This document shows, piece by piece, positions 1-12,905 of a stretch of DNA of 64,000 nt; the stretch's first letter is position 1, and every line of letters begins with the position of its first letter. The DNA is from Phoebastria nigripes (Eukaryota > Chordata > Aves > Procellariiformes > Diomedeidae): positions 310,001-374,000 of the forward strand of contig JAYKAV010002662.1 of the NCBI GenBank assembly GCA_035582835.1. The letters are read 5' to 3'. The position numbers and the translations under genes are program-made. Below the pieces are notes generated by a model, which was given only the letters and a program-made list of their open reading frames with translations, did no database searches and was not told the origin of the DNA.

Positions 1-2445
1 CTGAGGCAGCAAAATGCTACTGTTGTGGGTGGGTGTGGAATTTGAGCCAGCTGTCTCCCACAACCACTTTTTAAAATGATGAACAGGGAGGAAAACAACC
101 CCGACAGGGTTGGAGAACCTACAGATCTGTTCAATCACTCCCGCTCAGCATGAGCTGGAGCATGTGAGGCGGACCCTTTCCACAGCTCTGCACCTGGTGA
201 ATGAGTACACAGGATGTTGGGCTGTATTGATACTGGGGCTTTGTTGCAGCCTTGTTTTCAGATGTCAGCACTGGACTATGGAAGAGAATTATGAGTATCC
301 TTACCTTTGAGCATTGCCGGAAACACTGTAATTCGATAAACATAAGAGCCTCCAGATTTAAGTACAAGATTATATTCTTTCATGCTATAGGCCATTGGCT
401 GCACACACAATAGTTAGATGACCAGAAACTGTAACCTCTCTTGGATTATACTTTTTCATATGGCCTCTTGTGTATTTTTGTTATGGGTGAGTAAATGCCA
501 TTGGGTTCTTTGGTAGTGCCCAGTACCCTGGCATCACACCACATACCTCTCTACACCAGTGCCATCCCAGACACCATCAGCCTCATGAATACATATTACT
601 GTCTTCATCCTGGATTTCATGGTGTCCCAGAAGTTTCGTTAACCTGTCAGTAGAAAGTTCAGTGAGGAAAGAGTGATGGATTGCATATGTAAATTACCTC
701 TTTACTGTGGGAAACAAGTAATTTCTGGTACATTTACATATCTATTTGCAGAACTCTGGTTTGTGCTGCAGCTTTGCTAATGCTTACATATGGGATCAAA
801 TCATATCAGAACCCTTCTCATTGTTAACTAACACCAGCAAATAAATTAGATTGAGAAAAGACCTACAGAAGAGATTACTCTGATAGAGGCTAATGGGATC
901 CTAAGAAGGTCTGGTCAAGAAATTCATGGCAATTTTCTTTTTTTATTGTCCCTGCAAAAGTATCAGCTTTTTATGGAAATGAGCATAGCATTTCAACAGG
1001 GCTGTAATGTCTGGTCAAGGAAGGGTCTGACTAAAGGAGCAATAGTTCACTGTTTATTCTAGGAGCTTTGGGACTGCAATTCAAATCTCTCTCCTGTCAG
1101 ATTTAGACCAGGGACTTGCACTCAGACTCCTGTATCACTGAGGGGTGCTGGTGCTGAGTGTAAGATTTAGTCTTTAATCAGTCAGTACCATCTAAGAGCA
1201 CTTTAGTATAATAATTCATTCACTGTCCTTTAGACACTATTTGCTTTAGCTTTCTGCTTATTTTCAACCACCCCGTTTTCATGTTAGCTGAATAACAATA
1301 ATAAAACAATTATCAGAAATAAAACAACAGCTGTACCATTGCCCAGGAGAGAGCATTGTGTGGGTATGTGTGTGTCTGAACAGGCTTGCAGTAATAGAGA
1401 AATGACAGCTCTTCTCCCAGTCAGTCACAGTTCTTAGAAATATAAAGACTCAATACACAGAAAACAACATCCTGGTTTGATAAATGCATACGCACAATAT
1501 AAGAAAGCTCTCTGGGAGGAAGCAGACTGCTACAGGCAGTTACATATGAACTAACTGCTGTAGTTAGTATTACCACTGTAGGACCCCGACGGTAACTGAA
1601 AAACTCTGGAGGGAAATTTGTCAGGAGATATGCTGCAATAACACTGCTTCAGTAACGGTCAGGCTTGATTACCAGTCACTCTAGCCTGTCCAACAAGGCC
1701 AAAATTTGCCAGCTCTGTAAATTGCATAGCGTTCCTGCCTTTCTGATTGTAAGGAAAACCACAGCAGGAGGGAAGCTGCACCTGCTCAGCGGAGTGCTGT
1801 GAGCAAGCATTTATCCTCCACAAAAGCATGTGGGGCAGGAGAAGGATTGGCTACAGCAGAGCAAAATCCCACGTCTGGTGTCGACAGCCTGCGGTCACTG
1901 CTGTTTCAAATCCTTCACCCAGCGCAGCTCAGCACTCATGGGGTCCCCCCAGTAGTTGCTGGTTACCCTCTGGATGCTACAGCAAGTGTGGAGGCCACCT
2001 TAGTCATATCACTCTACTGACACCTCTGGGGGCCATTGTAACCAAGTGCTGTAGTGAAAAGAAGAGTTATATATAGGTGCCTGAGCAGGTCTATTTTTTT
2101 TTTGTCTGCTGATGTCTATAGCAGTGTTACTAACTATAAGAAGGGCTGGAACAGCTCAATTTTTAATGAATATTGCAAAACAATGCCAACCAAAAAAAAA
2201 AAATTCATGACTGCTATTAGCCAAGTAAACACATCTGACAGGAGACCTTTTACAAGAACTGACATAAAACATCACACAAAAAACCTCCTCCCTCTTCAGC
2301 AGGCTCCAGTGGCTTGGAGGACAAAACAACTGCTTGTTCTTCAATTAAGCCTAGTTCTTAGAAGCATAAAAGCTCATTACCCAGAAGAGACTATTTACTG
2401 CTAATTGCTCCTTTCAGATTTGTAAACATGGCTCTTTGCAATTCA

Positions 2446-2472
2446 AGGATAACTCATCTGAAGAGTTATCCT
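2446..2472. repeat. Perfect 10-bp inverted repeat, 7-nt loop
   Basis: AGGATAACTC (2446-2455) is followed by a 7-nt spacer and its exact reverse complement GAGTTATCCT (2463-2472). The arms match fully. No function can be inferred from sequence alone. Confidence 0.7.
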
Positions 2473-5400
2473 CTTCCAAGGAGGACACAGAAACCTACCG
2501 CAACCTGTCCAAACAAGCTGATTCTTCAATATCATATATTGCATTCTGGCAATAAACTGCTTGTGAGCAGGCTAGAGAGCATGGGTTAGTTCCTGAAGTG
2601 TTTTGATAGGAATTTCGGGGAGGTGGAATGGTGGGAAGGGAAAGGAGTAATAACTGTTGGACCAGAGCAATTTACAAACAGAAACAGGAGAATAAATCAC
2701 TCATTTAAGGTTATTTGTTCATTCTTGATGAATGTGTTACAATTCCCTTTGTGCTCTCCTTCCCTGAATTGCCCTGATCAAGTTGTGGTTGACCTTCTTT
2801 GTCTTTTTCAACAAGGCATTGACTTTGTTTCTATTTTTATTGAACTATATAATCCCTTTATGGACTTGGTGACATTAATATCCTCAGGGGACTGTCTCAA
2901 TTCCAAGTCAGTGAGCTGTTTTGCTTTCCTTTTCCCATCTATACACAGCAATGGCATTACTACTGACAATTAATTCAATAATCCACTGGATTGGGGAGCA
3001 CCTTTCCAAGAATCTTGTGTGAAGCGTCTTGTGAAAATGTCAGGCTTGATTAGACTTTTAAACTGAGCATTCAGAACTGACAGCAAGATTTGTGGTTTAC
3101 CAAGTATAAACAAATATACAGATTTAATCTGCCTTAATTTAGAGTTGAAGGATTGTTATGAAACTATGAAGGAAACTAGAAAGATATCACATGGTTTTTA
3201 ATCCATAGGATTGGGAAGATTATTTAGTTAAAAAGATCAGTCTACTGTTACACAGCATAATTTAGTGACAAAGGGACAAATCCCAAAGGTTGGGACAAGT
3301 GTTGAGACATTGAGATTATTCAAACTTCCCATGCTGACTTGGGCACCAGTTACAATTCAGACTACTCACACTCACTGAGCTGACCAGTAGGAAATGCTGA
3401 AGAGAAGAATATATCAGAAACACTTTCTCCCCTTGATTCAAGCACTTCTAGCTGTAGTTAAGTATTGCCACAAAAATAGGGTTCAGAGCCCGGAGGATCC
3501 CTGGGGATAGATGTCTGAATCTCACATGGCAAGGGGAGGCAGAGGAATATTTCCTTGGATTGTTTCTAGGTTTTGCATTAAGTATTGAGGGGAAAAAACC
3601 CCACTGACTTCAAGGTCTGTCAAGGTTTCCACCCCAAGCACTGCACAGTGGTTGGCTTGTAAGGCAATTTAAGCAACATCTGGGGCAGAGCTGCATGCCT
3701 GAACCTTCCTTGCTTTGCTTCAGTTTCTCAGAGAACTCATCCCTTGTCATCAGGCTCTTTCCTGATGTTCAGATGAAAACAACTTGACTTTACTCCTGGT
3801 GAAGCCAATGCAAAAGGTCTGACCTTCAGTGCTGCATCCTTACCTCCTTTAGTTTCTCCTACACTAAGAAATTAAAGCATGCCAGGAAACAGTTTCAGAA
3901 ATGTAATGGTCTATCCTGTCAAAGGAGAGTTTGCTGCTGAGCATAGCTGAGGCCTGAGCCAACAAGCATCTTCTGGACAGGTCAGGAATTAACAGGCCAG
4001 CATCTGTTCCCAACAGGCTCTTTGGTTGTGGGCACCTTATTTAATACAATAGATGTGGGGTGTTCTATGCTGGTTGTTCCCCAGGGGCAGAGAATGCATT
4101 TAACTTACAGATACAGATGCCTGCTTGGACTCCGTTGTACTGATGCAATTCAGTTTTGAAACCATGACCACAGGTATCCCAAAACAAAAGGCACCAAATG
4201 AGTGGCAGAGAGCTGCTTGCTTACCTGCCATATCACACTCAACCAGCCAACAGCCTTGTTTAGCACTCCCTGGAGGTTATTACACACAATCATTGTTTTA
4301 GACTATGCTAATGCGTTAGACAAATTGCTTTGGAGCACCTGCCTGATTACAGGAATCATGTATATCCAATCCTTCTCTTTTCTCCCTATTTTCTGTCCAA
4401 GTGACCTCCATTTTCAATGGGGTGTAATTTGTCTGCCTAGTTTTATTTTGTGCTGCTGTCTGTCACTACAGCGGTGAAACATCCTCTGTATAAAATCAAC
4501 AGCAATGGTAAAATCTGACTTTAACTTGAACTGGAAAGGAATTGTGATGCCTGGATCTGCTGTTGCACAGACGAGTTTAGTATCTTCAGCTTCCTTTACT
4601 TAGCAGAATTTACCTCGAGTTACTCCTGGGCAAAGGAGGACAGACTTAGACTCTTTAAAGCAGCCTTTCTAAAAATAAATCAACTAAAGCACTCACCATG
4701 AGGGTCGTGCAGCTGCTGGGATTTCAGTGAAGAATTTGAAAGTCTGGCTCCGGCTCCAGCTCCAGGGTCAAAAGCCTCATGCTGACACAATAGGGAAATG
4801 CAATGGTAAGTGAGTATCCTATGGCAGGGACAGGCAGGCAGTCTTCCCAAACACACACTGCTATTTTTGAAGGAGAGTTGTCTTATGAAACATCTGACTT
4901 AGTGCTGCAGTTTTAAACAGGAAGCACGCATGTGTGTTCTGTTAACTGGGTAAGCAGAAAGATTGCATGAATTATTGTATTTGTAAATGTTTGAAATGTA
5001 GAGACAGTGGAGTGGACACAGTACACCAGGCTAGAAAGGGTTGTTGGGATAGAAGAGCAGCATCAAATCAATGCACGAATATCCTGGATGAAAAAATGTC
5101 CCTAAGTCTCCTCAGATTTTCATGGCTATTATATTTCCATTACAAACTCTGAAAACCTGATCAAATAAGCTTTCCGACTCTCCCTGGCTGGCACACTGTA
5201 GAAAGCCATCAGTGACTCACGATTTGTTACATAAAGTCTTTGATAACTCTGTGCTACCCACCAATATGGAAGAGCACATTAATTTCATGCACAATTCAGT
5301 GCTGTCAGCTCACACCCTTCACTGTGAGTATCCTACTAGTTCACACTTCACTTATTTCTCCAGCTTCTGCAGTGAAGCCATTGGAATGGAACTTAGTGAA

Positions 5401-5779
5401 GAAAACCCATAGGGCTCTCCAAATTTTTTCTGCCCTGACTGGTTATGGAGAGAGTCCTGAACGTTTGATGCAAAGAAACCAGATAATCCCTATAAATACA
5501 GGGAGAGACTTGTAAATAAGCATCTTCAAAACCCCCCTTTTGCAGGACTTCTTATAATTTCTAAAAATTTAGCATTAGCAACACCAATTTTAAAAATCAC
5601 TTCCAATCTGTGTACTTACCAGAAACTGCCCAAGAAGCAGGTAAGATGAAAGTGTGCTAAAGCACAGTGCTGGCTTAGCTTGCTGTTTCTAACAATAATA
5701 GTTCTTGCATAACATTTCATCAGATCTTAGTAATTACAGTCAAGATTAGCTAACCCTAATAATTAAGATTTGGCAGTGG

Positions 5780-5824
5780 GGTTTTTTTGTTTGTTTGCAT
5801 TTGGCGGGGGGGGGTGTGTGTGTT
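5780..5824 (+). repeat. T-rich, G9 and (TG)5 simple sequence
   Basis: A T7 and TTTG-rich stretch is followed within 20 bases by nine G residues and five TG dinucleotides. It is ordinary microsatellite sequence, likely variable in length and hard to assemble. Confidence 0.75.
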
Positions 5825-6882
5825 GTCTTTTTAAAAAAAGTCTTTCCAAGGCTCTTCAGCAATGAATGCAAACCCTGATTTATGATGCACAATGGAAGAA
5901 GGAGGAAAAAAAACCAACCTATCTTTTCTTTTTTGGAGTTGATTCATCACCGGCTGGGTATCCAGTAACCTTCACTGTGACCAATATTTCAGAAGTGTGG
6001 TAGTTATATCTAAGCAGAAATCATGGTTCTATATGGCGTTTTCTGCAGCAGCAAAGATGGTTATGCTTCCTCACTATTCACTTCCATCTTTATGTCAGTT
6101 CACTTGCACCCTCATTGAGCTGTTATAACTCTTTGTGAGCCACACTGCAAACCAGATCGCTAAATAAATTGGGGTGAGAAAAAAGCACCAAACACAGGTA
6201 AACCCTTTTACTGACTATTTCTACCACTTTGCATTTCAAAAATACCACCTAAAAGCTCCTCAGGTGCACTGTCTTTCAGGAGGATGATATAAATGCCTTT
6301 TTTGACTGTAAACTCTAAATGCTTTGGGACTTAATCTGGAGTATACTATTGCCATGGTTCAGGCTCATTTGGCAAACATTCTTCAGCTCCATCATCAGCT
6401 CAGCCTTTGAAGGAAAAAACCATGAAGTTGGAGACCAGAAGCTCTTCTTCCAGTAAGTGCTAAGCAATCCAAGCTTCATTCATCTTGTTACAGAACTAAA
6501 CAGCTACTTATTGGAATAAAGGAATTACAGTCCCCTGTCAAGCTCACTTCTTGCATTTGCTGGATATATAAGGATATCCAAACCTGATCAGCCTGGGTTC
6601 ATTCAGTTAATGTTGTCTGGCTGAAGCAAGAGAGGAGAAAAAAATGCCTGTTAATGAATAGCTGTATATTAAGATTCCATTTTAACCTACTGGCAGAGTA
6701 ATGCTTGACTTAAACATCAAAAGCTTATCAATATCACTTATAAGTATATAGGCATAAGTACTTCATAGGGGAGGTTCTAATTACTCATTTGAATATATGC
6801 TAGTTTTCAACCTGTTCCACAATTTTGTTCTCACTGCTATCCAGTGGCACAAGATAATTTTTGTTTCCTTCATTTATAAAGG

Positions 6883-6905
6883 TCTCTCTCTCTCTCCCCC
6901 CACAG
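6883..6905 (+). repeat. (TC)n/C-run microsatellite ending in CACAG
   Basis: Repeated TC units, then six C residues and CACAG, together form a textbook polypyrimidine tract plus 3' splice acceptor. The downstream frame reaches a stop at about 6982. No donor or partner exon was found, so I treat it as simple sequence with cryptic-acceptor potential. Confidence 0.6.
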
Positions 6906-7217
6906 ATGAGGTTTTATCTGCGGTGCGATTGGTCGCCTTAGGGCTTTGGTGCTATGAGCTGTTCAACATGACTGCTGATTAAGCCACATCTCAAGTAATG
7001 AAAAATTGCTCACCACCTTGTGGCAGTTTGGCAGTCTTTGTAAAGAGTTGGTGCTGTTCCAGGTTGTAGTAGACAGCTGTCATGCAACAGCACAAGCTAT
7101 AAAATGCCTTTGTCAGGGAGCGGCAATGGCCAGCTGCTTCCTGAGGTGCAGGGAGCCAGGAACTGAGTGATAAACCAGCCAACAGGGCTAGGACCTCACT
7201 GGCCAAGATCCTGCCTC

Positions 7218-7460
7218 ACAGCGTCCCAAAGTGAGGCAAATCCAGAGATGGCACCAAGGTTCAGCCAAAAGTCCAAATCATGAGGCAAGCTCATGCTGAT
7301 GAGGCAAGTCCAAGGTTAAGCCAGGAAGTCAAGGTTAGAATCAGGTCTAGCAATAANAACCAGAGTCAGGCATAGTCCTGTGATTACCATGCAGGTCTGT
7401 GGTGACAAGGTAGGTCCAAGGTCAAGCTGGGAAGTCAGCCTGTGGGTCAGAGTTGAGATC
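7218..7460 (+). repeat. Degenerate tandem repeat, unit not well defined
   Basis: Variants of GAGGCAAGTCCAAGGTTAAGC followed by an AGGAAGTCA-like block recur near 7232, 7295-7330 and 7395-7430, with spacing of roughly 65 to 100 bases. Copies differ by substitutions and small gaps, so the unit length is uncertain. A long minus-strand open frame here (7316-7702) follows the repeat rather than a gene. It could be a worn minisatellite or part of an older interspersed repeat. Confidence 0.45.
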
Positions 7461-9162
7461 AATGGCACCCATGTCCAGACACAGCTATGACTGAGCACAA
7501 GACAAATATTCCTACAACATAATTCAGGCCTAGGCTGAAGGACCAGGACTGAACTTAAATGGAGCCCATGAGCAGGGGGTGTGCACAGAGGCCTCAGGAG
7601 AGGTTGGTCAGGGTTGATAAGGCCCGTTAGTGCTCTCAGGACTCTGGCAGCCTGTTTCTGTCCACTGATTATAAAGGGAACAGAGACAACAAGCTCAGAC
7701 ACCTGCAGCTGATCGGATGAATCTCACATCAGATCTAACATCAGTGTTTTCCTGAGTCTGTCTTGATTTCTGGTGGACCATAGCCTAAAATCAAGTCCTG
7801 CTTCAGAGGAAACTTTTCATCCCAGTTAGAAGCAGGGCACTTTTGAAAACTAGAACTTAAGTTATTGAGTACTATTTCGTTTCCATAGGAGGGATATACT
7901 GGTTTCTGTATGCAGAAGAGAGTAACTGAATTAGGTTATGCCTTCTTGAGATCTCTCAAGATTAGTTTGCTCTTGCCTGAAGGGCAGGAAGCAAGTTGAG
8001 GCCCAAGAAACCCAACTTGCTGCTGCTGAAATGCTAGAATCAGAGTCGAACAAGAAACTGTCTCCCTGAAAAGCATAACAGGCCTTATTCATGAAGNTGG
8101 TATGAAGCCTTCCAGCATAGTTTGACTCCTCAGTCTTGGATGATCCAGATTTTCTTATTGTGTACTTCATTCTTAGTGAGGATTGCCATCTTTTTCTCCT
8201 GATAAGCCTCTGTAATCCATGCATTTATCAGCTTCAGGCTATGCTACAGTGACTCACTCATCGTTACCTGGACACCAGCTAGTACAGAACATGACTATTT
8301 GTATCCCCATGGCTCTGTCCATTCAGTGGTTCTCAAACCAAGGTATGTAAAAGCCTAGGACAAATTCCTGGGTGCCACTGATATCTGTCTACGGGACAAT
8401 CTGCTCAAGAAGTTCAAGCAGCTCCATTTCCTGGTTTTCTTCAGGAAAGATTTCAACACCTCAATCTTGGAAAAGATCTCTTCCATTTTGAAATTCTCCC
8501 ACACTTTCTCTCACCACCACAAAACAAAATAACTGAGCCAAAAAACAATGTAGCCTTAAATATATTCTGAATCTAAGAAGGAGAAATGCCAGAAAATCTG
8601 TACGATACTGCTGTTGCTCTTGATCGTATATGGAAAGCACTAACATATTATTGTGATAGCTGACAGCATCTGTCTCCAAAGCAGATAGATTATGGATATG
8701 TCTCTTGGGAAATATCTACGTTCTGCAATGTGCTGCCAAAGCTGAGATATTCAGTCTAGTCCCAACCAAGCTAATTCTGGACATGGAAACAACATAGTTG
8801 TGTTAGTAGGATGTTCCACTCAGATAAATTAGGCTTGCTAATTGACCCATCATAGCTCCATTTTAAGAGGGATATGGCCTGTGACACAATGAGTTTCCAT
8901 GACTGTCATCCAAAGCTTCCCACAGAAAGGAGAGCACACATTACTTTAGGAGACAACAATGGCAGACCCATGGGTAAAACAAACTAGTCTCAGAAGAAGT
9001 AAAATATGCCAAATTACAAAGAGATTAGTTGTGGCTTCTTGTTTCATTGCTAGAATCAACCTAAGTTTATGCTGATCATTGCAAAGGAGTGAGCCCTGAT
9101 AGCAGTCCACATCTGCTAAGGTTCAAGTGTTCATGTCCATGAAGATTTTTGTGGAGTCAGCC
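7461..9162. other. Non-coding, no gene seen
   Basis: No exon with paired splice sites or recognisable protein was found. One short stretch, 8324-8344, resembles the terminus of a hAT-type DNA transposon and is listed separately. The remainder is ordinary AT-rich sequence. Confidence 0.5.
8324..8344 (+). mobile_element. Possible hAT (Charlie-like) terminal inverted repeat
   Basis: The stretch CAGTGGTTCTCAAACC followed by AAGGT resembles the conserved outer end of vertebrate hAT/Charlie elements, which typically start CAGTGGTTCTCAAAC. I could not find the matching opposite end (GAGAACCACTG) nearby, so the element would be truncated or the match fortuitous. Confidence 0.35.
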
Positions 9163-9280
9163 AGATTCCCAAGGCCAGGTGGTATGTCTTTGTATTTAAA
9201 AACCCTTATAAACTTTTTCTTCTATGAATTTGCCCAATTTTTCCATATATATTCCAATATTCCATATTTAATTCTACCTA
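9163..9280 (+). mobile_element. Ancient LINE relic, plus-strand copy
   Basis: This segment aligns, by eye, with the reverse complement of 11541-11640. Shared landmarks are a CCAGGTGGTATG-like block, TTAAAAA, then TTCTATGAATTTG and a CATATTCC-like end. Conceptual translations of both copies also share a PR.GGM.L.LKT pattern, which is repeat homology and not a host gene. I think the family is a CR1/L3-type LINE, from its similarity to an old vertebrate repeat that contains the same TTCTATGAATTTG block, but the assignment is tentative. Confidence 0.45.
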
Positions 9281-11289
9281 TTTCTGTGCTTTCTACAGTT
9301 TCCTTTCCCTTTCTGGGTGTGTATAATGATGGGGAAAATACGCTTCTATCCATTCTCCCCAGTTTACGGGGGGAAGGAGAATCTGATTTGCCTGCCCCTT
9401 TCTTTAGCTAAGAATCTCTTGCCACAGCTACATGCTGAGTCCTCAACACCTCCCTGAGAGGGAGCAGGAAAAGATCTGGAATTTTAGGCCATGGTGATGT
9501 CATGTGATTCCTGAGAACAAACACACTACTTCTAAATCAGTCTTATTTTTGACCTTAACTGTAGCTATTGAGTTGCAGGTAAGGAGTTTTCTCATGTCCA
9601 GGGAACTCAGCATAGCGTAAGCAGTTCCTGCCTTCAGTAGACTACACAGCCAGACATAGAGATGCACAGTAANTGTGAAAATCCATGGCAATTACACAGT
9701 GGTGCACTTACGGATAAAATCCACATGGGAAAATGATTTGGAAGGATGTGGACCTAAAGGCACAGTTTATGGAGGGAATGCTGCCATCCTCATTTAGATT
9801 ATTTTTCTTCTTTTTTTTTTTTTCTTCTTCTTTCTCGCCCTATATTCCTCCCACAACTTCGCAGTACCTGTTTCTACCCAATTTAAGAATGCTTGCAGGA
9901 CCTTAACCATTCTAATTCTGATTAAATCTTTGGGAAACACATGGCTTAATTAAAACTGGAGAAGGAAACAAATTTTCTTTTTCACTTGAAATTCTGACAA
10001 GTGAAAACAAAATTAAATTTTAAATGGATAATAGAAAAACAAATTTCCCCNTGAAATGAAATCAACAATAACATCGAATGCTGTTTGTTTGGGGGCATTA
10101 AAAATGCTTAAGTGCTTCATTATGATTTCTGATCTCTTTGTTTCATGGGAAATAAAGTAAAACAAAAAGCTGTTTTAAAATGGAAAACAAACCCTGCTGC
10201 TCCTGAAAGACTGACGAGAATATTTCTATGGATGTGTTCTATTCTGATTTTTCAATATAGTGTTTTATCAAACTTGATGTATTCCCATCATATATTTTTC
10301 TTTTGACAGGTTGACATTTCCCAGTGGGAAAACATTCCCTAGGAATGTTTCTGATGGGTTGTTTCAGATGATCTGCAGTTCTTAAAGTAAAGGCACAACT
10401 TGTGGGATGCTGAAAAGAGTTATAATAATTCCAAGGGGAGTTTTGGAAGCAGGCAGATCACTGCATTTTGTGTTCTGCCTTAATGAATCGCATAAACAAA
10501 TACTAGGGCTTAAAGAAGCAGGTAACCTAATGCCTCTGTCATGAGAACACAGCCGCTGTAGAAAATCCTTAATGTGAGACTTAATGTCTTGACTCTTAAT
10601 AAGCATTCCCCTACTAATCTTTTAAGTCTCCAGATTTAAATAGCTGCTCAGAAGCTCAGCAGACTGAATTTACTATTAGTGAAAAGTACACTTACTGAAA
10701 GGCATTTATTTCTTGAAAACAAATGAGCAGGATTGAGACTCAGCTTTTAAGCAGAGATCCCCACTGAGATTGACGAGAATTACTGGNTTTTACATGTAAC
10801 GATGGCAGGATCTGGCTCAGTAGTTAGACCATTTTAAAACTATGAAGACATATTCTCACTGGCACTAGTACGAAACCAGAATAATTTCAGCAAAGCTGAC
10901 TTGCTCCAGCAATAACACATTATCTCTTTTCTGCTTCAGATGATGTTCTCACAAAGGTCTGTATTTTTTCATTCTTTAAAAACCCACCAAACTTATGTGC
11001 ACTTTTTTGTCCTCTACAAAATGACTACTTGTTTGTGCTATTGCTTGTACCGACAACCTGTCTTTAGATATTGAACTTTTTACTTAAATGTATGAACCTG
11101 GGAATCATTATGTCCTCAATTCTGAGACTAGTNGAATTATTGATCTTAGACCTTGAACTATCAAAGAAGGACAGGAGAGATTGTTAGCCAGTGGACTACA
11201 AATGTGCATGGCAAATACAAAAAAAAAGTGGTTATTTGCTATGTTATCCTATTTTCATTTCACAATAGTATTCTGTGAATTTGCAATGG
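9281..11289. other. Non-coding, no gene seen
   Basis: AT-rich sequence with a pyrimidine tract at 9802-9840 and several isolated N bases. No exon or recognisable element was found between the two LINE relics that flank it in inverted orientation. Confidence 0.5.
9802..9840 (+). repeat. Polypyrimidine (T/C) tract
   Basis: An almost pure T and CTT tract of about 39 bases with a T13 core. Low-complexity sequence. Confidence 0.75.
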
Positions 11290-11652
11290 ACTATATTGCA
11301 AACAACATGATGTCTGAAAGATTTGGAGCCTGCAGAAGGTGGTCAGAGAATGATTGTTTACCGTTTCTTTCAATTCAAGAACTAAGATTTATAAAGCAAA
11401 ACTACCAAGGGTCAGTTTCAAAACCAGTGGTAGAAAATTATTCTTCACACTGCATGAACTGTGAAACTCCTTAACACAGCATGTTGTGAAAAGTAAGAGT
11501 TTACATGGGTGCAAAATAATGGGCATATATAGAAAAAAATACGGAATATGGAATGCATGTGGAATAGACAAATTCATAGAAAAGCTATTTTTAAAAATAG
11601 TTTTTAAGTGCAAGGGCATACCACCTGACCTAGGAAGTTGCTGGGACAGAAA
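11290..11652 (-). mobile_element. Ancient LINE relic, minus-strand copy
   Basis: Read on the minus strand this contains the same ordered blocks as 9163-9280 and continues about 250 bases further: TTCTATGAATTTGTC, then CATGTAAACTC, CACAACATGCTGTG, GAGTTTCACAG and GTAAACAATCATTCTCTG. That order matches an old vertebrate LINE 3' region in which a CATCCTGTGGCAGTGAGTTC-like block follows the CATGTAAACT block. The 110-codon minus-strand open frame at 11389-11718 is a by-product. Family name uncertain (CR1/L3-like). Confidence 0.5.
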
Positions 11653-12219
11653 TTGCCAGAGGCTGGGTAAATACTCCAGGAAAGTACTATCTGCCTGTCC
11701 CATTTTGATGGTAGTCATACAGTCCTAGCCCATGAAATGGAGCTAGACAGTCCTTTGTTTTGATTAGGTACAGCCATCGTTACGCAGTTATATAGCCTAT
11801 GGTGCTTTGACAACATTGCAATTTCAAGGAGGCTACTCCTTTAACCTGGGGGTTACTGCTGTACTCACACAGACCTGCCCAGGAGTCAGTGGCATCTGCA
11901 CTTTCTGTTCCTTGCTGTCAATTTTTTTCATAATCATTTATGCCTTCTCACAGTTGAGGAGCCAGGTACACAATTTCAGACTTCAGTTCTGGAAAGAGAG
12001 TGTGTGTTTAATTGTGGAGGTTTGTGAAATTGAGGTGAGTGGAGCAGATGTGCTTGAAGGATGAATCTGAGATACAAATGTTTACTCAACACATTTATCC
12101 TTATCCATTTTCCATTGCTGTGTTACCTCAAGCTCTTGGAAAGTTTATCAACATGTTTGTGATTGAAGTTTCCACTTACTTAAAACACACTGCCTGTTGC
12201 TACATGAAATTAATCCAAA

Positions 12220-12254
12220 GACTGCAGACCTATTCACCTGACTGCAGACCTATT
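12220..12254 (+). repeat. 20-bp tandem duplication
   Basis: GACTGCAGACCTATT occurs at 12220 and again at 12240, separated by CACCT. It is a simple local duplication. Confidence 0.8.
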
Positions 12255-12784
12255 AATAACATTCTTTGCATGCTTCAGTAATCACAGACAAGCCATACAT
12301 CTAATAAGTGCTTTTGAACTACTGTCAAACTCCTTTTTAAATCTCATTAAGATTGGATTACTTGGTTATGTTAATCCTGGTGGTCTTATGCCAGTGGTCC
12401 TGATTTATACTGGTTATTGTAACATATTGGCCATAAGAATACAGGAAATGGCAAATTCAAAACTGAGGCTGAAAGAGAAAAGCAAGAAGCTGCCCCCTTG
12501 GCACTTCTTGTTTCGTAGTACTGTCCACAGGTCAGATGAAGTTAGGATCCAGCATCCTGTGCTTTCAGCGTTAAATTATTACATAGTTGAGACACATAAA
12601 GAGTTGCCTTTAGTTCACTTCCAATAAACTCAGTAATCAGTGCACCCACCATGCAGTGGAGGGGAGCTTTCTGTCTGCCATCCAAGCACAAAAATATTTC
12701 TTGTTGATATAAACACCATATGTTTCACGCTTTGCATACTGATGCTGCATTTTATGGTAACCACAAAAACAATCTGGGTCTTTC

Positions 12785-12905
12785 CAGCTTTACAGGTAGG
12801 GAAAGCAAAAAAGAGAAGACTTGACTTAAAACACAACATGTCAGCAGTGGACGTGTGAGATTTGAATTCCTGGCTCTCATGACCTTTCCCAAACCAGCAG
12901 ACCAA
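12785..12905 (-). mobile_element. MIR-like SINE relic
   Basis: The plus strand reads like the complement of a MIR core: TTTACAGGTAGGGAAAGC, then AGAAGACTTGACTT, CAGCAGTGG, and GATTTGAATTCCTGGCTCTC. In MIR the corresponding order is a TTACAGATGAGGAAACTGAGG-type block, an AGGTTAAGTGACTTGCC-type block, and a GGATTCGAACCC-type tRNA-derived B box. Heavily mutated, so moderate confidence. Confidence 0.5.

Larger units (their letters stand above)
1..7217. other. Non-coding flank, no gene seen
   Basis: All six frames are broken by frequent stops; the longest open stretches are about 116 codons, have biased composition and resemble no family I know. I see no CpG island, no tRNA-like cloverleaf and no clear CR1 end here. 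The only structure is minor: a perfect 10-bp hairpin at 2446-2472, an A-run near 2190, a G9(TG)5 tract at 5806-5824 and a (TC)n-C run ending in an acceptor-like CAG at 6883-6905. Probably 5' intergenic DNA of the gene that starts at 26390. Unrecognised exons of a non-coding RNA cannot be excluded. Confidence 0.55.
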
